Below, one piece after another: positions 24,785 to 37,680 of a stretch of 64,000 nucleotides of DNA. The stretch's first letter is position 1. The number at the start of each line of letters is the position of its first letter. The stretch covers positions 83,181,001 to 83,245,000 of the forward strand of contig NC_133167.1 in the NCBI RefSeq assembly GCF_040802235.1. Direction: 5' to 3'. Origin of the DNA: Manis javanica (taxonomy: Eukaryota > Chordata > Mammalia > Pholidota > Manidae). Both the position numbers and the translations under genes were made by a program. The notes beneath the pieces are model-generated. The model did no database searches and was not told where the DNA came from. It saw nothing but the letters and a program-made list of their open reading frames with translations.

Positions 24785-24905
24785 AACTGACATTTATTCA
24801 TCACCTCTTGAGTGCTGACCTTGTGCTATTGCAAACTAGTGGAGATAGAATGGTGAATAAGACAAACCTATTCCCAGTCCTAAAGAAGGTAGCATTCTAA
24901 CCAAG
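24785..24905 (+). repeat. L2 3' end fragment
   Basis: 'gacatttattcatcacctcttgagtgctgac', 'gtgctattgcaaactagtggagatagaatggtgaa' and 'attcccagtcctaaagaaggtagc' follow the L2 3' end order. Confidence 0.65.
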
Positions 24906-27544
24906 GAGACATATAAGGGGTTAGCTTGGGTTCCCTAAAAGCAAACCATTCTTAATTCAAATATTTAAGAGCAAATGGCTTATTTGAGAGGTGAATCCAG
25001 CAAGTAGGGGCCTGTGGGGGAAATGAGACTGCCAAGGAAAGTGGTCCCTACAAGGTGTAGTGTCTAGCAGGTCATCGTTCCCATTAACTCAGTTTATATC
25101 CTGCTTAAGAGCTCTAGATGACAGTGTAGAACATCCCTCAAAGGCATCCTATTCAAGAGGCAATGTAGTGTCCACCAACTCTTGTCCGTCATTGGTCCAG
25201 GGCTGTTTCTGGGGGTCTACTAACCATCTACCCTTTCTGTTCTGCCCTGTACGTGGGCTGATTGAGGATAAGCAGCTAGACCAAGCTCTCCCCAAAGAGG
25301 TGCAGGTGTTTCCGTTTAAAGCCATTGGACCCTTGCTCACAGCAATGGTGAGTTCCAAGAGCGTGTGGGTGGAACATCGGCTGCATCTGCTACAGATATT
25401 AAACCAAAAACAGAAAACAAAACAAAAATCACATAAGTAACTAATCATTTACCAATATGATAAGCTCCGTCAGGATGAAATATAAAGTGCTATCTAGAAG
25501 GTCAGAGAAGGCTTCGGTATGCAAGTGAGAGTAAAGTAATAGATTCAGCTATGAAAAACAAAAAACCTGAAGTAGGAAGTGCCTTAAGAAGACAGCATAT
25601 GTAAGGGTGGTATTGAGTCCCACAAAGTCATCAAGGATCCATGTTCCTTCCAGCTCTGTATTTCAACTAGATGAAGGATAGGCCCTCATTCTCACAGCTC
25701 AAGATACAGCCCTCACGTCCTCATTCCAGGTAGCATGATGGAGATGAGTGGGAGGAGGGGAAGGGTCCTCAGCTTTAACTACACTTCGGGAGTCGGCCCC
25801 AACACATCTACTTACCTCTTATTGGCCAGAGCCTTGTCACATGGCTGTTACAAAGGACACTGGGAAATGTAGTTTTTTCTTAGTTAAGTGGCACTCTCCC
25901 AGGTAAAGGTCAGGGTTCTATAATGTATGGGGAAGAGCAGAGATAATACTGGGAGGTATGGCAGTGGTGTAAAGCAGATGCTGCCAAAGGGCTTAAACGA
26001 AGGATAGGATATGTGGAGGATGGAGGCTAGTCCCCATGCCTCCCGAGAGCAGAGCTCTAAGACCCCAGCACTTAGTGCTGCTCTCTCAACTCCTTTAGGA
26101 GAACTTTTCACCCTCTTGGTTTTTTTCTCTTCATGGGAATTCAGCGGTAATTTTATAATGGAGGTTAATGAGAAAACCCACTTCTCTGTCCAGAACCAAA
26201 AGATGCTCATCATAAGAAACTGAAAATCATTTTAGCTCTTTATGAAACGGACATGTACAAATAGAATCAGAAACATTTCACCTACTCTTACTCGTTTATT
26301 CATTTAAGGTTTATTTGTAAGTAGTTGTTACCCATGGAGAGATTATCTTATGGATTGTTTAGTAACGTTTGGTAAACATGGTCGCGGAGTGAGGAGGAGA
26401 ATATACTGCATAAGATTGAGTAAGGAATTTCAATAAAGTAATTTATGTTCTGAAACCTTGCTTCTGCTTAAAGGTAATTTCTGAGTGGTTTCTTTCATCC
26501 CTTACCCTGAATATTATTATCTGGGCTTTTCCCTCAATGTGACGCTGTTTGGTTTCTTGTATGAATCATTGCTACAATGGTGGTGTTTGCTTCTTTCAAA
26601 TGCTGCAGAGGGCGGTTTACCCCAAAGTACTTTGCTATAGATCATCATGAATAATGGGAATGAGGTGGCGATGTAAAATTCAGGTTCAGAAATGAGCAAA
26701 AGCATTTATTCCTCAGAGGGAGTCCATGAGAAGCCAGAAAGGAGGAACATTCCCTCCCCTACCACATCATCACAATTTTTTTTCCTTACAAGCTGCGAGC
26801 ATTCTACTATAATAAATCACGAGGAAATAACCCTCCAGCTAACTCAGTCTCTTTTCCCTGATGTCTCTTGTCTGGGCTAAGAGCTGATTTCCCTGAGAGT
26901 TTTGTCTGCTTTATTATTTTGCTGGCCTATATCTAGTTGGTCGAGGCTTTCTCAGAGTAACAACTGTGGGAAGCTATGAGACCTTGAATGCAAACTGAAA
27001 ATGCTAATAATGAGAAAGGCACGTTTTGCCTTTTCTGTTCTGAGACTAGAAGGCACAAACCCCAGGAGATGGGAAAAGCTCTTCCAGGGCAGGCATCTGA
27101 CCCTATTCCATTCAAGATGCCTCTCCTCTTCGCAAAGGTGAGGAACTTTGCGGAAAGTAAGTGGGCAAGAAGGGATGTGCATCCATAACCCATCCATCCA
27201 GTTCCTGTATTCTTGCTATGCAATAAGCAAAATGGAAGGAACACATACCTTGTTTCCAAAACTTGTTCAGATTCTAATTTTCCATTTACTAGCTATGTGG
27301 CTTTTAGGCTCCAAGATGGTAAGAGAGTTTCCCAATTAAAGGGGAATCAGAAGACCTAGGTTTCAGGCATGCTGTGAAAAACTGCATGAGATACCATGCC
27401 AAACTCTTGCAGATATTATTTCTCCAAGTTGATGAATGAACAATAATTCCCTTTCTGCTTCCCTCATGAGTAAGGCCTGGTACACATCCTGAGAGGGAGA
27501 CAGACACATAAACAACTCGGCACAGTGTCCCAGGGAGACAGAAC

Positions 27545-27760
27545 AGTGTAGACAGAGGAGTAGTACATAGGCTCTAAAGTCCAGTGGGCTACGGTCCAGT
27601 CCTGGCCTGAACTCTTCTAGCTGTGTAACCGTGGGCTAATTCTTTAATCTTTTCCTGTTGCTTTATTTTCTAATCTGTAAGATGTGGGTACTGATCACAC
27701 CTGCCTTATAAATTTGTAGGGGAAATTTAAAATAGGTAATCTAAATAAAAGTCTATGCTT
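27545..27760 (+). repeat. MIR SINE
   Basis: 'aggctctaaagtccagtgggc', 'ctagctgtgtaaccgtgggctaattctttaatc', 'tttattttctaatctgtaagatg', 'cacacctgccttataaa' and 'aataaaagtctatgc' follow the MIR consensus over nearly its full length. Confidence 0.85.
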
Positions 27761-28640
27761 GGAAAAATTACCCGTTATATGTTACTTTATATGTTTTACT
27801 CATGTTTGTATGTCTTTACTGCCTTTGTCATAGCACTTAATATTTCAGCCTCTGTGTTTAATTTGAAAACTTTAGAGTTCAAATCCAGGCTTTTCCAAAG
27901 CATGTTCCATAGAACAGTAGTTTCTTGGGATATTGATTGATGCTAGGATAAAAGGGAGTTCTATGGTCAAGTTTTCTTGGGACTCTCTAGGTCAAGTGCA
28001 ATTCAAGTTTTCTTTAATGCACTTTTAGAGCCTTGTGCAAATATGATATTTGAGTCTCTAAATGGGGATACAGAATGCAGCACCACCCAGACTGGCCTGA
28101 CCTCCAGCCCTTTGCCCTTGAAGTCCACAAGACTAGTATTCTACAAGATATCTTTTGGGGAAAACTGCTCTAAACAAATCAATAGATAACTGTCTCTGAG
28201 TGTCTGCTCAGAGCTGAGCATTGTGGGGAAAACAAAAGGAGAAAATGGCATGACCTGTGGGCCTAGGGACTTACTTAAGGGAAAATAAAACCACAAACAG
28301 TTTTGAGAAGTCTTAAACACTAAATTGGGCCCAGGAAGATTATGAAACAAACTAGGTCTGATGTAGAGCACAGTAGAGAGTGGTGGGGACTGTGACAAAC
28401 AGGTGTACAGGTGGTCGTTCTACAGGGAGTATCAACTGACCTTCAATACATCATAGCCATGTGAGAACGTGTGCTCAGGGTTGCCAGGTCTTCCAAATGT
28501 TCAAGAGAAGCCAGAAATCTGGATTTTTATGTGAAATCTCCCAAATTTTCAAAATCCTGATAAATATTGCATAGGATGAACAAAACATATGTGAGCCAAA
28601 TTTAGCCCATGTGGCACCAATTTGAATTTTTGCCCTTATC

Positions 28641-28870
28641 CAGTAGTTTTTATCTAGGGGGTGATTTTGTGCCCTACCCCACCCCCACCCCAGCCTGATA
28701 TTTGGCAACATTCAGAGACTTGTGGGGTTATCACAACTGCTGCTACAAAAAACTAATGGGCAGAGGGTAAGGATGCTGCTAGATACCCTAAAATGTACAG
28801 AGAAGCCCCACAACAAAGAGTTATCCAGCCCCAGATGTCAGTACTGCCTAAGCTGAGAAATCCTGCTCTG
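28641..28870 (+). mobile_element. MER20 (hAT-Charlie MITE)
   Basis: Starts CAGTAGTTTTTATCTAGGGGG and runs through 'gatatttggcaacattcagagac', 'ggatgctgctagatacc', 'agccccacaacaaagagttatccagcc' to 'ctgagaaatcctgctctg'. This is the full MER20 layout, about 230 bp. Confidence 0.85.
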
Positions 28871-29417
28871 AGCCCTGGATCCTTAAATCCCAAGGGCAAG
28901 GAGGCCTGTGGTTCTGACTTGCACACGTGTGACTTTGGAAATGTCCTTGTTCCAGTTGGTAAAGGGAGAGAATTGGACTAATTGATGCTCAGGGGACTTT
29001 CCAGCCCAGGGGCTGAGGTCACATCAGTCGTCCATGTTGGCAGTGGCCTGGCACAGGGCTCTCTCTGCAGAAAGGACATTGATCAGAAATGATAGTTACT
29101 GAAATGACAACACACGCTAAGGGAACATTTCCAACCCGGAATATGGTTTGTCCTTCTGAAGAGTTCAGAAGCCAGGTTTCATGCAGGTCTCACTCCAGAC
29201 ACTTGAATAAATTTGGAGCTGATTTTAGAAGACTACTAAATCATCCTGGTCAAATATGTTTTAGAAACTGTTCATATTTTGTTGAGGGGAAAAATCAAAA
29301 GGCATACTTTGATGTAATATACTACTGCCCCTTCCATACAGAGACAGAGTGAAATTGATTTGGAGGTTTGGCATCGCATAAGCCTGTTTATCTCAGTGGT
29401 CATCACAGACAAAGTTG

Positions 29418-29419
<2 letters not shown>

Positions 29420-29470
<51 letters not shown>

Positions 29471-30418
29471 AGTGTGTGTGTGTGTGGCGTGTGTGTGGCG
29501 TGTGTGTGTGTGTGTGTGGAGTGTGTGTGTGTGTGTGGAGTGTGTGTGTGGAGTGTGTCTGTGTGTGTGGAGTGTGTGTGTATGTGGAGTGTGTGTGTGT
29601 GTGGAGTCTGTGTGTGTGTGTGTAGTGTGTGTGTAGTGTGCGTCTGTGTGTGGAGAGTATGTGTGTGGAATGTGTGTGTGTGGAGTGTGTGTGTGTGTGG
29701 AGTGTGTCTGTGTGTGTGGAGTGTGTGTGTGTGTGTAATGTGTGTGTGTGGAGTGTGTGTGTGTGTGTGTGTGGAGTGTGTCTGTGTGTGTGGAGTGTGT
29801 GGGGGGGTGTGTGTGTGGAGTGTGTGTGTGTGTGGAGTGTGTGTGTGTGTGTAGTGTGTGCGTGTGTGTGTAGTGTGTGTGTGTGTGGACTGTGTGTGTG
29901 TGTGGAGTGTGTCTGTGTGTGTGTGGAGTGTGTGTGTGTGGACTGTGTGTATGTCTGGAGTCTATGTGTGTGTGTGTGGAGTGTGTGTGTGGAGTGTGTA
30001 TGTGGGGTGTGTGTGTGTGTGTGTGTGGAGTGTGTGTGTGTGTGGAGTGTGTGTGTGTGTATGGTGTGTGTGGAGTGTGTGTGTGTGGAGTGTGTGTGTG
30101 TGTGAGTGTGTGTGTGTGTGTTGAGTGTGTGTGTGTGAGTGTGTGTGTGTGGTGGAGTGTGTGTGTGTGTGTGATAGTGTGTGTGGACTGAGTGTGTGTG
30201 TGGAGTGTTTGTGTGGAGTGTGTGTGGACTGTGTGTGTGTGTGGAGTGTGTGTGTGTGTGTGTGTGTGTGGAGTGTTTGTGTGTGTGTGTGTGTGGAGTG
30301 TGTGTGTGTGTGAGAGTGAGTGTGTGTCTGTGTGTGTGTGGAGTGTGTGTGTGTGTGAGAGTGAGTGTGTGTGGAGTGTGTGTGTGTGTCTGTGTGTGGA
30401 GTGTGTGTGGGGGGTGTG
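29420..30418 (+). repeat. 1-kb compound (TG)n / GAG array
   Basis: About one kilobase consisting almost only of TG dinucleotide runs of 4-20 bp punctuated by GGAG, CTG, GTAG, GACTG or TGAGA. The commonest higher-order unit is (TG)n-GAG of roughly 13-18 bp. The plus strand has almost no C. It starts as a long uninterrupted (TG)n at 29,421-29,468 and becomes more interrupted to the right, ending in 'ggggggtgtgc'. Alternating purine-pyrimidine DNA of this type can adopt Z-DNA, is unstable in length, and is hard to assemble. The long open frames across it, giving Cys-Val or His-Thr repeats, are artefacts. Confidence 0.97.
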
Positions 30419-31154
30419 CTCACAGTGGCACTGAGGCAGACTGCAGGACAAGGTGATGAGGGGGTTCGATCCTTTAACCAGGATAAGCAGTGACAGAGGA
30501 AAACAGGGCAGCAGTAAATGAAAGTAACAAAAACTGCACATTCCCGCCAGTGTCTGCTCAGACTCACCTCCGGGCAGGGGGAGTCACTCGCTTCTCAGGC
30601 TGCCCTTGTGTGGCTTCATTCCTCCTAGTCCTTGACATGCTGCAGGGCTTCTCAAAGGGGGATCAGTGGCCTTCTGCAATCCTGGAGAGGTAGAGGCAGG
30701 AATGTTGTTTAGGCTTCTGGGCACTGACCCCATTCTCCCTGCAGGAGGAGGTTGTGGCCTTTGGGGCACTGGGTTCATTCAGGGACCAGGAGACAGGCAT
30801 TTGCCGCATTTGCTTTAACAGCAGCATGTAGAGTGCTAAGGTAAGTTCTTCTGGAATGGTGACACAAGCTTAAGGACACAAGGGCAGTGGCAAAGCACAG
30901 CCCCGTGCTGTGTGGACAGTATTGTCAGCCCCTGTTAGGGCCTCTGGGACCCGGAGGAGCTGCACCAGACACCAAAGCCGCCTCTCTGGGAAGCATTCCC
31001 TCTTGCAAGAGCGTCCTGTGTCCTTAGACCATCGCGTTGGGAGGTCAGTCTAATGGTATGGCCGGCATATGTGTGAATGCACACAACCCCGCTGGTCCCT
31101 AACGCACATGATATGCAGGCACAATGCTGACTGATGGGTGGGCGTCTCGGTTAA

Positions 31155-31620
31155 GGTTTCCCTTAAAGCAGACCCTGAGACTAGGGTTTGAATCCAAGCA
31201 GTTTATTTGGGAGAAGATCCCAGGAAATACATGTAGTGGAGTGAGAAAGTTAGATGGGGATTGCAAGGAAGCAGCAAGAGGGTGCATTTCCAAGTAAGTG
31301 GCACCTGGGGCCCATTCCCACTGGGAATTATGGAAGACAGGGTAGAACATGCTTTTGGAGCATATTGTAGATGGGCAGTGACAAAGCTGAGGTATTTTTG
31401 CACCAATAATTCCCTTCTATGATTTAATGAAGGCTGCTTTCAAGAGTGTTCACTTTTAGGAGTGTCTGGCTTGCCCTGCTTGCAGGGAAAACAGGCTCCC
31501 ACTGCAAAACGCCTGTGGCAGAAAGCAGCAGGTATTCACAGCCAGAAGCTTTGGGAGTGCAGAGCTGGGTGCTTAGGGCATATGGACTGGGCAGCATGGC
31601 ACCTGCCACAGCATATTGAT
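31155..31620. repeat. Old interspersed repeat, family unresolved
   Basis: Contains 'agtttatttgggagaagatcccaggaa', 'ggtgcatttccaagtaag', 'cccattcccactgggaatt' and 'ggaagac', matching in order the copies at 22.6, 24.9 and 52.0 kb. Confidence 0.5.
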
Positions 31621-33690
31621 TTAGACTATTAGTATCATCTTACTACTGAAAGGAATGCAAGCCAACTAGAAGGTCCTGATGTTTATAGCTCTTACAAACA
31701 ACTCCAAAAAAAGCAAACCATGCTTGCATACTACATTTTTGAACAGTAAAATGAATAAAAGTCGAAATTACAACAACGGGCTGGGATCATTTGATCAAAC
31801 AAAATCAAGCCTTGCAATGCCATATGGTACAAGGGGCAGGTCATTTTGAATCCAGATTCCAGTAACGTCTTGTGATCACTAGACTTCTCCCTGCCTTTCT
31901 ATATTCCAGCTGCTGCAAAGAGTCAGCCCTGCAGCTATGAGGTCATTTGGTCATGTGACATAGTGCCTCATTTCCTCCTAAGTCTTTTCAGTCAAGGTTC
32001 TTCCTTGAAACTGGCTGCTTTATCCATAAAGGGAAGGAACTAACTGGAAGGATCTAACTGGAAGGATGTGGAGCAGTTCACAGGGTCACTGGGAAGTCTG
32101 CAGAATCAGGCTTTGGAGACCTGCTTGAATGGCAGAGGTTGGGGAGCAGCCACACCCCAGCTAAGATCATGCCAAGGAACCTGTCCGGTGAGGGCACCAC
32201 TCTTACCGATTTGGTAAACAAGGGACCCTTTACTTGGGCTACCACCACCCGCAGAAGGCAGTGGGTACCACTGCTGCTCCATCACCCTGTTGCTGCTAAA
32301 TCTTGACATTGCTGCCCCTTCAGTTGCCCACAAGCAGAATCTATTCTGTGCTTCCTTGCTTCAAGGCCCAGGGCGGGTGTGATCTGATTACAGGAGCTTG
32401 GACCATGGTTGGCATCCTCGCAGGGAGGGAGGATGGCAAAGCAAGGACCTTGTACCATCAGGTTCTTGAGTGGGATTCGCGTCTTGCCTACCTCTGGGGT
32501 TCAAGGTGGGGTATTCCCCAGACATAGAAAGGAGGTTCAGGTGTTGGGCAGCCAAAACCGCGACTGATACCTACTATGGTCTTTCCCTTCTCTTTTCTCA
32601 TTAGTGTGTCACGACGAAAGAGGGGAAGGAAAACCTAGTGGGCTGGCAGCAGTCCACTGAAAGTATCCCAAAAGACTATTAAAGTGGTCAAATGAAAAAA
32701 GAAAATTTTAAAGTTCCCCAAATAAGGAAATGGGAAGTGCTGAATACATGAGGGGAGCATAGTCTTGTCTCTCCATGCCTCTTTCTACATTTCACCCTAA
32801 AAGGCAAGGGTTATCTCTTATTTATTTCTTTGTGCATGAGAATAGGCATTGAATGCATGCTTAAAGGCATAAAAGAAGGTGACAAGGGAGGGAAGGAATC
32901 GTTTCTATTAGGTCTTCAGCTCTTGAACATGACTGGGGCATTGCGCAAGCAAAACCAGAAGACTACTGCAATTTTTAGAATAGAGCAGAAAAGAAATTCC
33001 AGGTAGTGTGAGAAAAGGGACTGAGAAATGCTATTTTGGAGGCTAGTGAATCTCAGCTGTGCTTTGAAGAAAGAACTCATGGGTATAAAACCAAGAAAGT
33101 AAAATATTTATAAGAATACTGAGTGTTCTACATGAACAAGTGTTAGAGGAACATTCAAGGGTAACTTGGCTTTCCACAGTTCTTGCCCTGGAAATAAAAC
33201 AAAAAAACTATTAATCAAGACCCCTTAGACAGCAGCACTCACTGACTGCAGTTAATACATAGAGCTTCTTTGGAGAAAAATGAAGGTTTTATTCATTTTA
33301 TTAAAATATTCTAGGGTCCCAGGTACATTTACTTAACCAACTTTTCTCTAATTATGTAAAAATAAAATTTTTCCCATAATAGCAATATTGGACACAGACG
33401 GGCTACATAATCTATGTAAGATTTTTCCATCTGTATTCTCGGCATCTGGGTATTAACTTGGGATTTCATGGAACGGCATATGCTCAGAAGGGAAAGTCAT
33501 TTTCAGACAGACACAGCTCAAGTGAAAATACCCTCTCCATTCATGGAAAGGGCCCAAGACAATCTGCACAGGGCAGTGATTTATTTAAGAATGTTCCAGT
33601 TGGTAAGCAACTGAAAAAATAAGCTCAAATAAATATCAGTTTAAATGCTGACCTCCTTTCTTTTGCTAGTAAATTTAAGAAGTATGTGAG

Positions 33691-33692
<2 letters not shown>

Positions 33693-33742
<50 letters not shown>
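33693..33742 (+). repeat. (TG)n microsatellite
   Basis: About 50 bp of uninterrupted TG dinucleotides, distinct from the interrupted array at 29.4 kb. Confidence 0.97.
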
Positions 33743-33743
<1 letters not shown>

Positions 33744-34899
33744 TTTGAATGCTACAGTCCAGGGTGATTGTCAGTATAGGGCAAAGGACCCACATGGCGT
33801 ATTTTGGAGGTGTAAAGTGGTACAAACATTTGACAGGGGAATCAGTGCATGTGAAACCAAAGACTTGAGGAGATGTAAACTTTTGACTCAGCAATTCCTT
33901 TTTTAGAAAGATACATTAAGGAAATTAGTAAGGACACATGCAAGTATTACCACTCTAAGCATTAATTCTGATGCCCCAAGCCTGCAAACTTAAGCTTCCA
34001 CAACCCGAGTAGGGTAAGAGGTTTGCTTTTCATATCCACAGAATTGAAAATCATGGGATCTTTGAAAATATTATTGATGGAAGACTATTTTAAGCAGGTT
34101 TTCAGAGCCCCCGGGTAAGTGATGCACAAATGCATGTGTACTTGATATTAAGAAGACCTGGGAAGATCCTCGTGGTGATCATCCCTGGTTGATGCTTTTA
34201 TGAATATCCTGAAAATGTTATTCTTTATGCACATCTATACTTTCTAATTTTTCTACAATTAACATATTTTTTATACTTGAGCATTTTAAGTGACCTGTTT
34301 TAAGAAAAAAATAATAACTGCCAGCATCCATCTTCCCTTCTAGCTTTATTGATGAGAGAAGAAAAAGGTAATTTTTCATAAGAAGAGAGCCACATGGTGT
34401 ATGATGTTTTATACACATGATCTCATGAATTGACACAGTATCTTGAGAAGGAGAAAGTACTTTTATCTTAATTTTACCTCTGTTTACAAGAAACCGAGGC
34501 GCACACCACCAGGATGTGGGGGAATCTGGGACTCTTCCCCTCTCCTGCTCTTCACTCTGAGTCCCAGCCTCAGATTGACTTTGAGGGGCCAGGATTCCTT
34601 CTGGGGAGTGGGTGGAACAAGAGCTTGGTCTGTCAGACTTGAAACACCCAACAAAGATTTGCCCTTGGGTGGGATTATTTCTCTCCATGCTCCTCTTCCT
34701 GGGACAGAATGTTCCAAGTCCAGGAAAACAGGCAGGATTTGGTGATAGGACATGAGGTGGAGAAAGAGACACTCTCTGGAGCGGCACAGAGGGAAGGTCA
34801 CAAGTGACAGCATAGAGCCCAGCTGCTGTGTAGGTGCTGTGCAGGCAGGTCCACCACAAACCTGCACCTGCTTTCCCAGGGAGCCAGCCAGGAGAAACT

Positions 34900-34933
34900 G
34901 AATGAATGAATGAATGAATGAATGAATGAGTGA
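34900..34933 (+). repeat. (TGAA)n microsatellite
   Basis: About seven copies of the TGAA tetranucleotide followed by degenerate TGAG copies. Confidence 0.95.
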
Positions 34934-37559
34934 GATGAGCTTTCCCACCGTGCACAGAGCTAAAATATTAGAGACTCCAAGGGCAATGGAGGGAAAGAGC
35001 AGAGAGAATTTCCCAAAGGAGGAAAGTATTTTTTAACCTTCTAACTGCTAAATAAGTGGCACTAAGGCATGGCCTCAGATACCTGGATGGAAGGTCCCAT
35101 CCCTATTCAGTTGGAACCAAATTGAAGAAATAGGGGAGCCACTGGCTCTAGGGTTGGTATGGGCTGGGTGGTACAACTCAAACCCAGCAGGAAGGACCGT
35201 TTGGCACACGTCAGACCTTGTCTCACGTTGACCTGAGCGTGTTAGTGACCGGCTGACGTTGGATTGCATAACATTGGATGGTACCACTCCTCCCTTCTTG
35301 TCCTTATTGATTTCATTTTATTTAACATGCTTACAAAAAGCGTGTAAGAAAAGCCAAAACTACCCAAAAAGCCAGAGAAAAGTGACTCCCTTTGTACCCC
35401 TTCTGTCCTATTCTTCCTACCTACCCCTTGTAGGCACCAAGTTCATTGTTTTTTGGAGTATCCGTTGTGTGTCTTTTGGAAAGATTAGTGCATATACATA
35501 TACATTTTCTTTTTCCCCTCTTTGAGCACAAGAGGCTGTGTTCCCAGTGTACCTTTTTGCTCTTTGCTCTCTTCACCAGTCTCCCCTGGAAATCACTCCA
35601 TTTCACAGAGCTCTTCCCCATTTTTTTAATAGTCGCTTAGTAATGCATTGTGTGTGTGTGTGTGTACCAGAGTTTATTCTTACCCAGTTTAATTCAGTTT
35701 TTAAAATAGAATAAAACACATCCATTAGCTCTGAGCCTATCATCTCTGACCTGCACATTTGCATGAGTAGAAATGTCCCACAGGGAAGGGGCAGGTTCTG
35801 GGGTTGGGAGACTGGGGAGGCAGAAGCACCCAGCGTGCTCAGATGGGCATTGAGAACCTTTCCCAGCCCAGAGAGGGCTGTGCTGCCCACCAGTGATTGG
35901 ATCCACACCGCACTCCCTCACCGCACCCCACAGTGGGGACAGACATCAGAGCAAAGCGGCCCAGGGCCCCACACTTCTAAGAGGCAGATACGGCATTCAA
36001 ACCCAGGCCTGTCTCATTAAAACCACACTCTCTGACTAGAAAACAGGAAGAACTTTCCTTTTCCTGGCTCCTATATGGACTGATTGGGGACTTCAGATAA
36101 GATGCTATAATGTAAGAATGAAAGAGAACCCTCTAGATGGGAAAAGTGCTACTCTTACCACGGCCATCAAGTGTAGACATGACCTCGGGATCCGGATTGG
36201 CGGAGGAGTGAGATGAGCTGGACCAACACCGGTGCAGATCCTGACTTTATTACAATGTGGCTTTGGGGTTATCGTGAATTCTTGCATTCATTTTGATTTC
36301 TGGAACTCAGGCATTAGGATGTTATTTACTGCGATTACATTTGGCATCTCAGTGAGTGCCTCGCTCTCCTGACCTGGTCCTGCCCTGCACTGCTTTACCT
36401 TAGCAGAGGGTTTCCCAAGGTGGGGAACACATAGAAGACACCGTTAGGCGGCACATTGTGGTGACATAAAATATCGCTGCTGTCTTCATGAGAAAGTTAT
36501 TTTCCCTTTTCCCCATTCTTCTCCAAGCCTTCTGATCAGTTAAGGAGAAAGTATCAGGTTGGGTGTTAGCAAATATTTGACATCTCTCTGCATCTTGCTA
36601 TTGTGTTCTTTCCCTCAGAGGTTAGACTTTGGGCTCAAATACCCCGCAGGTGTGCTTGGTGTCTTCTGTTTGCCCTCCAGGCCACTCCCCCCCCCCACCC
36701 TGCTTTGTGTCCTGAAAGGCTGATCTCCATGAACTCATAGGAAGACATCAACAGGCTCACCTGTCCACTAGTTTCCGGATTGTCTGAATAATGGGAAATT
36801 CCAGAAGGCAACGGGAAGACTGGAGGAGGAGAGGGAGTTCAGTTCTGGGTTCCCCCAGTGTGGTATGTTCCTTGCCTTTATGGTTCTATCCCTCTGACAA
36901 GGGCTACAACCCCACTAGGCAGCCCCTCTCCTGCAGACACCGCACTACCCGTGTGTTCATAACCACTGCCTGCCCTAGTCTTTCCCAATGGGGCAGTGCT
37001 GCCAGAAAAAATACAAGCTGTCTGGTTAAATTTTAATTTCAGATAATAACAAACAATCTTAGTACAAGTAGGTACCAAATATTGCATGGAACCTACTTAT
37101 ACTAAAACAAACTATTTGTTGTTTCCTGAAATTCAAATTTCCCTGGACCTCCTATGTTTTTATTTGCTCAATCTATCAAGCCTACCCTAAGCGGCTCATT
37201 GCTGCCCACATTGCTTGCCCCTTATTAATCCCCCTAACTCTTATATCTTTGTTAATAGTTTCTTGAATGCTCCTTAGCTTCCCCATTTGAGGGGGCCTCC
37301 TGTTTCCCAATGAGCCCAGGACTAACACTAGTAAGCACTAATACCTGGCTAGAATTTTATAGCCATGTTTTGTTTCTCATTTTGAATTTACCTTCTCTTT
37401 GTGGCACGCAATATTGATTTTCCATCCATAGTAGTGAAATCTATTTTCCCTTTAAGATAAGGGTATTTAACTTTGGAAATGTTTGTAGAGGTGGAACATG
37501 GCTATGACAAAAATCTCAAAGATGGTGTAGGAGCCAACTGGCTTTTGAGAAAAAGGAGT

Positions 37560-37680
37560 TGAAAAGCATGGCATGTGGAATCAGACCATCTCTGGTTCAA
37601 ATCCCAACCACACAGGGTTGTTGCCTTGTGAAGATTAAATGAGATCATGAACGCAAAGTACCCAGCAGAGGATGGGGCGC
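37560..37680 (+). repeat. MIR SINE fragment
   Basis: 'catggcatgtggaatcagacc', 'ctggttcaaatccca', 'gggttgttgccttgtgaagattaaatgagatca' and 'aaagtacccagcaga' match the MIR core and 3' half. Confidence 0.75.

Larger units (their letters stand above)
21260..29400. other. Intergenic DNA upstream of VAT1L
   Basis: No coding exon recognised on either strand. Identifiable pieces are L2 fragments near 21.5-21.6 and 24.8-24.9 kb, L2/MIR-like remnants near 23.16-23.29 and 24.24-24.43 kb, two copies of an old interspersed family (22.64-22.92 and 24.93-25.43 kb), a 19-bp tandem duplication at 23.76 kb, a MIR at 27.5 kb and a MER20 at 28.6 kb. The 25.45-27.5 kb stretch shows nothing I can name. Confidence 0.6.

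Noticed and set aside
29420..30418. Regularly spaced repeats suggesting a CRISPR-like array
   Set aside because: Spacers are themselves TG repeats and unit length varies. This is a eukaryotic tandem repeat.
29360..30567. Long open frames (up to 382 codons) on both strands across the TG array, giving Cys-Val or His-Thr repeat proteins
   Set aside because: They follow directly from a dinucleotide repeat that lacks stop codons in several frames. No conserved domain, promoter or splice structure supports them.
37585..37610. tRNA B-box-like 'ggttcaaatccc'
   Set aside because: It lies in a MIR element, which is tRNA-derived. No A box or cloverleaf can be formed around it.
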